Translations under genes and position numbers: made by a program
Source: an uncultured Collinsella sp.
GTDB taxonomy: Bacteria > Actinomycetota > Coriobacteriia > Coriobacteriales > Coriobacteriaceae
Assembly (NCBI GenBank): GCA_958403205.1
Contig: CATXWM010000013.1
Location: 1-50,821 of the forward strand
DNA length: 50,821 nucleotides
Reading direction: 5' to 3'
Part shown: in pieces, positions 43,292 to 50,821 of the stretch
How positions within the stretch are numbered: the stretch's first letter is position 1
How the letters are laid out: every line of letters starts with the position of its first letter
Notes under the pieces: model-generated
Seen by the model: the letters and a program-made list of their open reading frames with translations, nothing else
Databases searched by the model: none
Told to the model about the DNA's origin: nothing

Positions 43292-44122
43292 CTAGAGCTC
43301 CTCTCCGGCGGCCGTGAGCTCTGCCATGGCCTGCTCAAACTGTTCATCGTTGGGGGCCTTACCGTGCCAACCCACCTGGTTCTCCATAAAGGAGACGCCC
43401 TTGCCCTTCATGGTCTCGGCGATAATGGCGGTCGGCTGACCCTTGGTGGCGCGAGCCTCGGCAAAGGCGGCGCGGATCTGGTCGAAGTCGTTGCCGTCGG
43501 CGAGCTCCACCACATGGAACTTAAAGGCGCGGAACTTGTCGGCGAGCGGCATGGGGTCGTTGACCTCCTCGACGGGGCCGTCGATCTGCAGGCCGTTGTG
43601 GTCGACGATCACGCAGAGGTTGTCGAGCTGCTGGTTGCCGGCAAACATGGCGGCCTCCCAGACCTGGCCCTCCTCGCTCTCGCCGTCGCCCAGCAGGGCG
43701 TACGTGCGGTAAGTATCGCCCCAGTGCTTGGCGGCAACGGCCATGCCCACAGCGGCGGAGATGCCCTGACCGAGCGAGCCGGTGGACATGTCGACGCCCG
43801 GGGTGTCGTTCATGTTGGGATGGCCCTGCAGGTGGCTGCCGATGTGGCGCAGCGTCTCGAGATCCTCCTTGGGGAAGAATCCGCGCTCGGCGAGCACGGC
43901 GTACAGACCAGGCGCGCAGTGACCCTTGGAAAGCACGAAGCGATCGCGGTCGGCCTTGCGGGGGTCGGCCGGGTCGACGTTCATTTCCTCAAAGTACAGA
44001 TAGGTCATGATGTCGGCAGCGCCGAGCGAACCGCCCGGATGGCCGGACTTGGCAGCGTGCACGCCGGTGACGATGCCCTTCCTTACCTCGTTGGCAACCT
44101 TTTTGAGCTCTTCGTCGCTCAT
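43292..44122 (-). CDS. Transketolase, N-terminal subunit
   Basis: Thiamine-diphosphate-binding half of the split enzyme, 276 residues. It has AAKSGHPGGSLGAADIMTYLYF, DRFVLSKGHCAPGLYA, GSLGQGISAAVGMAVA and the TPP/Mg signature LLGDGESEEGQVWEA...CVIVDHNGLQIDGP, ending in TMKGKGVSFMENQVGWHGKAP. ATG 44122 has AAAGGA upstream. It is translated just before the C-terminal half in one operon. The 207-bp gap on its other side (44123-44329) shows no gene. Confidence 0.93.
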   Translation of the reverse strand: MSDEELKKVANEVRKGIVTGVHAAKSGHPGGSLGAADIMTYLYFEEMNVDPADPRKADRDRFVLSKGHCAPGLYAVLAERGFFPKEDLETLRHIGSHLQGHPNMNDTPGVDMSTGSLGQGISAAVGMAVAAKHWGDTYRTYALLGDGESEEGQVWEAAMFAGNQQLDNLCVIVDHNGLQIDGPVEEVNDPMPLADKFRAFKFHVVELADGNDFDQIRAAFAEARATKGQPTAIIAETMKGKGVSFMENQVGWHGKAPNDEQFEQAMAELTAAGEEL

Positions 44123-44329
44123 TGTGCCTTCCTTTCATCCTCTTTAGACAAGATGCGCACGGCACAGAAGGTCGTCCCAACCCAGCCGCGATGCACGTAC
44201 GTCATTCATTATGCTGGAAACTGGAAGCTTTACCAGAGTATTTATCATTATTTGAACAATTGAGCAGGCAGAACCGCTGATGAAACGGTTTATCAATGTG
44301 AACGTCTTTTGGATGGAACGCAGTCGGCC

Positions 44330-45220
44330 CTACGCATTAATGTCCTTGAAGCCCTCACCGAAGGTCTCCGTGACATCGGCCACGGTCACGATGGCACGCG
44401 GGTCGCGCTCGCGCACGATCGTCTTGAGCGTATTGAGCTCGCGACGGCTCACGATGACCATGATCACCGGTTTCTCGGCGCCCGAGTACATACCGGTCGC
44501 CTTAAACTTGGTGCAGCCGCGGCCCAGGCCATACATGATGTCGGCCGCGATATCGGGAAACTTGTCCGAGATGATGAGCACCATACGGCGCCTGTTGCCA
44601 CCGTCGACCACGGCATCGATCACGTAGCCGCTAATGACCATCGAAAGGCCCGCATACAGCGCGTTTTCGACCGAAAAGACTGGGGCCGACAGCGCGCACA
44701 CGGCAACATCGATCGCCATGACGGTCGAGCCAACCGGTAGCGATGTGTTGCGCGAGATAATCTGACCGATGGTGTCTGAGCCGCCAGTGTTGGCACCGGC
44801 GCGCAGCACCATGCCGTAGCCGATGCCCGTGATAATGCCGCCCCACATGGCGGGTAGCATAAGATCGGAATGCGCCAGCGGCGCCACAAACGGAGCGAAC
44901 AGGTCGGTGAAAAAGCCCAGCAACACAAAGCCCGTCGCGGTCTGCACCACGTAGAACATACCGCCTGCGCGCATAACCACCAGCAGCAGCAAGGCGTTCA
45001 TCACAATGGTTTGAATACCAACAGGCAGCGAGATGCCATGCGAGGCGCCGACCGCCTGGATAATCGTGGCGAGACCCGTAACGCCGCCGGCGGCAAGGCC
45101 GTTGGGGATCAAAAACAAGTCCGTTGCGATAGCTGCCAGGGCGCAGCCAAACATGATCTTGGGCAAGTCATGAAAGAAGTTCATCGAAAGAATGCGCTTG
45201 ATGTCCAGACGATATGCCAT
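44330..45220 (-). CDS. YitT-family membrane protein with DUF2179 domain
   Basis: A 296-residue membrane protein of unknown transport or sensing role. Five or six hydrophobic helices (about 20-190) include IPNGLAAGGVTGLATI, MLPAMWGGIITGIGYGMVLRAGANTGGSDTIG, the family hallmark. A soluble C-terminal DUF2179 domain follows: YGLGRGCTKFKATGMYSGAEKPVIMVIV...IVTVADVTETFGEGF. ATG 45220 has GAGGGAGG 5 nt upstream. It stands between the prfB terminator and the transketolase operon, on the same strand as both. Relatives are widespread but no member has a settled function that I can cite. Confidence 0.88.
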   Translation of the reverse strand: MAYRLDIKRILSMNFFHDLPKIMFGCALAAIATDLFLIPNGLAAGGVTGLATIIQAVGASHGISLPVGIQTIVMNALLLLVVMRAGGMFYVVQTATGFVLLGFFTDLFAPFVAPLAHSDLMLPAMWGGIITGIGYGMVLRAGANTGGSDTIGQIISRNTSLPVGSTVMAIDVAVCALSAPVFSVENALYAGLSMVISGYVIDAVVDGGNRRRMVLIISDKFPDIAADIMYGLGRGCTKFKATGMYSGAEKPVIMVIVSRRELNTLKTIVRERDPRAIVTVADVTETFGEGFKDINA

Positions 45221-45232
45221 GCTGCCTCCCTC

Positions 45233-45261
45233 AAAAAAGCGCACCCAAACGAGTGCGCTTT
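45233..45261 (-). terminator. Terminator of secA-prfB
   Basis: AAAGCGCAC/GTGCGCTTT stem, then TTTTTGAGGG on the minus strand, 90 nt after prfB. The YitT start is 12 nt further on. Confidence 0.9.
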
Positions 45262-45350
45262 GAACTTCTTGCTGTATTCGATTCTACCGATTCACCGAGC
45301 AAATACCACCCCTGCGAAGTGTTTGCATCGACCCGGAACCAACCATGTGC

Positions 45351-46498
45351 CTAGGCGTCCGAGCCTTCCGCATCGGCGTTGCCGGTTGCCCAGCGATGGT
45401 AGCCGATCACAAACGGATCCAGATCGCCATCGTCGAGAACGGCCTCGACGTTGCTGGTCTCCACGCCTGTACGCAGGTCCTTGACCATCTGGTACGGGTA
45501 GAGCACGTAGCTGCGAATCTGGTTGCCAAAACCGATCGTGGTCTTGGGTCCACGAATCTCGTCGAGCGCCTCGGCGCGCTTCTCGAGCTCGATCTCGTAC
45601 AGACGGGCCTTGAGAATCTGCATGCACGCGGCCTTGTTCTGAATCTGGCTGCGCTCGTTTTGGCACGTGACAACGATGCCGCTGGGAAAATGCGTCACGC
45701 GTACGGCGGAGTCGGTGGTGTTGACGCCCTGACCGCCCGGGCCGCTCGCGTGATACACGTCCACTCGGATATCGTCGGGACTAATCTCGATATCGATATC
45801 GTCAGGCAGCACGGGGATGACCTCAACGCCGGCAAACGTGGTCTGGCGGCGCTTCTTGTCGTCGGTGGGGCTAATGCGCACCAGACGGTGGACGCCGGCC
45901 TCGGCGCGCAGCATGCCAAACGCGTCCTTGCCCTCGACGGTAAAGGTCGCGCGATCGATGCCGATAACCTCAGCCGCGGGGCAGTCGTTAATGGTGACCT
46001 TCCAGCCGCGACGCTGGCAGTACTTCATGTACATCTTAAAGAGCATGAAGGTCCAGTCCTGGGCCTCCAGACCACCCTGTCCGGGCTTGATGGTCACAAT
46101 GGCATCGCCGTGATCGAACTCACCGGTAAACCAGCTCGAAAGCTCGAGCTCGTCGATAGCGCGGGCCAGGCGTTCAGCCGTGGCTGCAGCCTCCTCGCGA
46201 AGGGCGGCGGCGTCGGGGTCATCCCCCATCTCCTCGGCAAGCTCCAGCGCGGCGCGGGCATCGGAAAGCTCGCCGCGCGCGGTGTCCACGGCAGCGATAT
46301 CTTCCTTGGTGCGCGCAATCTCCTCCATGGTGGCACGGGCGGCGTCGGCGTCATCCCAAAAGCCAGGGGCAACACTTTTGGCCTCGAGCTCGGACACGCG
46401 GGTTCGCTTCTCGTCCAGGTGGAGATACGACTCGACCTCACCGAGCCGGTCCGCAAACGCGTCCAGCTCGGCGGGCGTTACCTCTAAAGCCTCAGCCA

Positions 46499-46499
<1 letters not shown>
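45351..46499 (-). CDS. prfB: Peptide chain release factor 2, with SPT in place of SPF
   Basis: Recognises stop codons UAA/UGA and triggers peptide release. The 382-residue protein has the catalytic SGPGGQGVN (GGQ at 255-257) and the RF2-type domain GVHRLVRIS just before the stop-reading tripeptide. In RF2 that tripeptide is Ser-Pro-Phe; here the codons read Ser210-Pro211-Thr212 (45864-45866, ACC). There is no in-frame UGA near residue 25, so the usual programmed +1 frameshift is absent. The start ATG 46499 overlaps the secA stop by one base (TAATG), so translation is coupled. Identity is otherwise secure; RF1 is excluded by the lack of its PxT tripeptide context. Confidence 0.93.
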
Positions 46500-49306
<2,807 letters not shown>

Positions 49307-49435
49307 GTGGTTTTCCTTTTTGGCCATCGCCCACGCCGTGCAGCTGCGGGCGAGTTAAACACAGATGATTGTACTTTAGCCAAACAAGGCGCGGCCTATA
49401 CGGTCGACCTCGACCGCCACGTAATAACTACGACC

Positions 49436-49474
49436 AACCTGCCACAATGGGACAGGTTTATTTTGGCAGATTTT
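49436..49474. repeat. 39-bp palindrome with internal GGGACAGG, second copy
   Basis: AACCTGCCA...TTTTGGCAG, same plan and length as 37288-37326 with several changes. A partial copy (GACAGGTTGGTTTGCACC) follows at 49515-49532. The 49307-49546 gap holds no gene. Confidence 0.65.
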
Positions 49475-49546
49475 ATCTGGGCAAACGCCGCCTCTCTGCC
49501 ATGTGGTGCCATGAGGACAGGTTGGTTTGCACCAATAAAAAGAAAA

Positions 49547-49576
49547 GGGCCGCGCACCCAAATGGATGCACGGCCC
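49547..49576 (-). terminator. Terminator of rpmE
   Basis: GGGCCGTGCA/TGCGCGGCCC stem, 10-nt loop, then TTTTCTTTTT on the minus strand, 38 nt past the rpmE stop. Confidence 0.88.
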
Positions 49577-49613
49577 TCATGCCATGAATGCGAGTGATTC
49601 CGCGGCGAGCTAT

Positions 49614-50039
49614 TTACTCAGCAGCCTCGGTAGTCTCGGCCTCGGCAGCGGCCTCCTCGACGGGAGCCTCTACGGGAGCCTCGGCGGCCTGCTTGGCAGC
49701 CTCCTCGGCAAACTTAGCGGCACGCTTAGCCTTCTCGGCAGCCTTAGCCTCAGCGGCGGCCTTGCGAGCGGCCTCGGCCTCAGCAGCCTTGGCGGCCTTG
49801 GCAGCCTTGGCCTCCTCAGCCTTCTTGAGCTGAGCGGCAGCGGCGCCACCGAACTTGTCGGCGAAGCGCTGGACGCGTCCACCGGTGTCGACGAACTTCT
49901 GCTGGCCGGTGTAGAACGGGTGGCACTCGTTGCAAAGCTCGACCTTCATCTCGGACACGGTAGCGTGCGTCTTGAAGGTGTTGCCGCAGGAGCACGTCAC
50001 CGTGCACTCGACATACTGGGGATGGATACCCTGCTTCAT
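49614..50039 (-). CDS. rpmE: Ribosomal protein L31 with long Ala/Lys/Glu tail
   Basis: Large-subunit protein. Residues 1-64 are a zinc-binding L31: MKQGIHPQYVECTVTCSCGN (Cys16, Cys18), ELCNECHPFYTGQQK (Cys36, Cys39) and GGRVQRFADKFG. Then about 77 residues follow, composed almost only of Ala, Lys, Glu with short repeats (AKAAKAAEAEAARK, APVEAPVEE), likely one long helix then an acidic end. The typical family length is 65-90, so this is nearly twice that at 141. ATG 50039 has AAGGAG 7 nt upstream. The core is certain; the tail function is unknown, though it could extend from the ribosome surface. Confidence 0.93.
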   Translation of the reverse strand: MKQGIHPQYVECTVTCSCGNTFKTHATVSEMKVELCNECHPFYTGQQKFVDTGGRVQRFADKFGGAAAAQLKKAEEAKAAKAAKAAEAEAARKAAAEAKAAEKAKRAAKFAEEAAKQAAEAPVEAPVEEAAAEAETTEAAE

Positions 50040-50233
50040 GGTAGGACTCCTTATTGGTCAGGCGCTGGTTACCGATCAGCGCATAAGGCGTCTTGGTTTC
50101 CGACCAAGACAACAAACTCGGCTATGGTACCACGGCGCCGCGTGTCCCACAAAAGGTTCACGGTCTTTTCGGAACGACACGAATCTGACCCATCGAAACA
50201 CATCTCCACCGTTCCTTCAACTGGGAAAATGCC

Positions 50234-50264
50234 GTCCCCGGGGCCTGAGAAGGGCCCCGGGGAC
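50234..50264. other. Perfect GC hairpin in the rpmE upstream gap
   Basis: GTCCCCGGGGCC/GGCCCCGGGGAC with a 7-nt loop. There is no U-tract on either side. It could be a transcription or mRNA-structure element; the surrounding 50040-50360 shows no gene. Confidence 0.6.
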
Positions 50265-50328
50265 GTTCGACTGACTGCGGGAACGGCCTTTCCACTCAAT
50301 GTGTTCGGCTGAGATCGGAAATCAACCA

Positions 50329-50347
50329 AACTGAACTAGGTTCAGTT
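50329..50347. promoter_or_regulatory. Operator-like palindrome
   Basis: AACTGAAC-TAG-GTTCAGTT, perfect 8-bp arms, overlapping TTGACA (50346-50351) on the plus strand. It may be a repressor site, but no plus-strand gene follows closely. Confidence 0.4.
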
Positions 50348-50360
50348 GACATGGTTAAAA

Positions 50361-50392
50361 ACGAGGGGCGACGCTTTTGCGTCACCCCTCGT
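50361..50392 (-). terminator. Terminator of the small secreted protein gene
   Basis: ACGAGGGG, inner GACGC/GCGTC, CCCCTCGT, then TTTTTAACC on the minus strand, 16 nt past the stop. Confidence 0.9.
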
Positions 50393-50407
50393 CCCGGCCG
50401 GGTTGCT

Positions 50408-50752
50408 TTAGTTGTACACACGGTAGTTACACTTGAACTGGGTTATGTGTCCATAGTTGGGGCCGTACCAACCCGATGTATAGCTGATTACTTTTGCGCC
50501 TAGATATTCGTATCTCTTGTTGTAGCGAAGCTGACGGTAGGTCGTGTCGTACTCTGCTACGTAAAACGTGTCTCCAGAGAAGGCTTTGTACCGGTCCTTA
50601 ACCGTCGAAGCCATGTACGCGGGTTCGACATCGCCTTTCTCCCCGTTGAGCGCATAGACGGGTGCCGCGATTCCGCATAAAGCCGTTGCCACGAGGATGG
50701 CGTAGACAGCCATGCGCGACGCATTGGTCTTCAGCTGTTCAAATAGTTTCAT
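50408..50752 (-). CDS. Small secreted Tyr-rich protein
   Basis: A 114-residue protein with a clear N-terminal signal: MKLFEQLKTNASRMAVYAI then LVATALCGIAAPVYA, with a probable cleavage after AAPVYA. The mature part, about 78 residues, is rich in Tyr and ends in QFKCNYRVYN, with many beta-prone stretches (DTFYVAEYDTTYRQLRYNKRYEYLG) and one Cys. ATG 50752 is preferred, 8 nt after GGAGG; a GTG three codons earlier is too near that site. It directly follows another gene (1-nt gap). The size, export and Tyr-rich ending recall bacteriocin-like or surface peptides, but I recognise no family. Confidence 0.75.
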   Translation of the reverse strand: MKLFEQLKTNASRMAVYAILVATALCGIAAPVYALNGEKGDVEPAYMASTVKDRYKAFSGDTFYVAEYDTTYRQLRYNKRYEYLGAKVISYTSGWYGPNYGHITQFKCNYRVYN

Positions 50753-50753
50753 G

Positions 50754-50821
50754 TCATTCACCTCCTTCGTATGTATCGAGGTATTCCTGCTTGAGCGTCT
50801 GCGAGGACGACTTGATCTTTT
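50754..50821 (-). CDS. 3' end of an upstream gene (partial)
   Basis: From the right edge the minus-strand frame reads KIKSSSQTLKQEYLDTYEGGE and stops at TGA 50754-50756. The ribosome site of the secreted-protein gene lies inside its last codons, as is usual for genes in one operon, which supports its reality. Too little is present to name it; the visible part is helical and charged. Confidence 0.5.
   Translation of the reverse strand, partial: KIKSSSQTLKQEYLDTYEGGE

Noticed and set aside
50408..50752. Lactococcin 972-type bacteriocin
   Set aside because: Size and export fit, but the Trp/Gly pattern of that family is not present in the mature part.

Overview
The window looks like a piece of the chromosome of a Collinsella-type gut anaerobe (Coriobacteriia, Actinomycetota). 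The assignment is an inference from high GC, strong AGGAGG-type ribosome binding sites, anaerobic redox genes (rubredoxin, flavin reductase, an EFR1-type ferredoxin), several PTS systems and the mix of housekeeping genes. No rRNA or other species marker is present to confirm it.

Layout. 1-3.1 kb: alpha-glucoside PTS cluster on the minus strand (EIIA, a LicT/BglG antiterminator broken by a one-base frameshift, and an EIICB running off the left edge). 3.4-7.1 kb: EFR1 flavodoxin-ferredoxin protein and a DEAD-box RNA helicase with a long RGG tail. 7.6-10.9 kb: a plus-strand signalling cassette, an FHA-domain protein followed by a membrane-anchored Ser/Thr kinase with a DUF6273-like outer domain. 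11.2-14.4 kb: copper operon copA-copZ-csoR behind a CsoR-type operator. 14.5-19 kb: zinc-ribbon membrane protein, amidohydrolase, an AbiEi/DUF559-like protein and an unknown protein. 19.3-25.5 kb: gltB-gltD. 26-27.3 kb: mntH. 27.4-30 kb: rubredoxin plus flavin reductase, smpB, a TPR protein and two tRNAs. 30.3-35.8 kb: small hypothetical, ArsC-like protein, and the MurNAc recovery cluster murR-murQ-murP-mupG. 36-39.6 kb: VanZ-like protein, serine recombinase, RNase R. 39.7-50 kb: ftsEX, split transketolase, YitT protein, secA-prfB and rpmE. Right edge: a small secreted protein and the end of another gene.

The most unusual content is between genes. One family of exactly 59-bp palindromes (17-bp arms, 25-bp centre) occurs 14 times complete and at least once as a half, in phased arrays with a pitch of 79-81 bp. 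These arrays sit on both sides of three otherwise unrelated transcription units: the FHA/kinase cassette, the AbiEi-like gene and mntH. Other palindrome families follow the same plan: a 48-49 bp unit repeated three times at exactly 62-bp pitch, a 67-bp unit in three single copies, a 123-bp nested palindrome, and a looser GGGACAGG family. No gene in the window is an obvious mobiliser of them.

Functional links. The EIIA near the left edge could serve both the alpha-glucoside EIICB and MurP, neither of which shows an EIIA domain. CsoR is expected to repress the copA promoter through the box at 11201-11213. Rubredoxin and flavin reductase together match the two halves of a high-molecular-weight rubredoxin. 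secA and prfB are translationally coupled. Coding oddities worth checking are a 173-residue extension on FtsE, an Ala/Lys/Glu-rich tail on ribosomal protein L31, and Ser-Pro-Thr in place of Ser-Pro-Phe in RF2.
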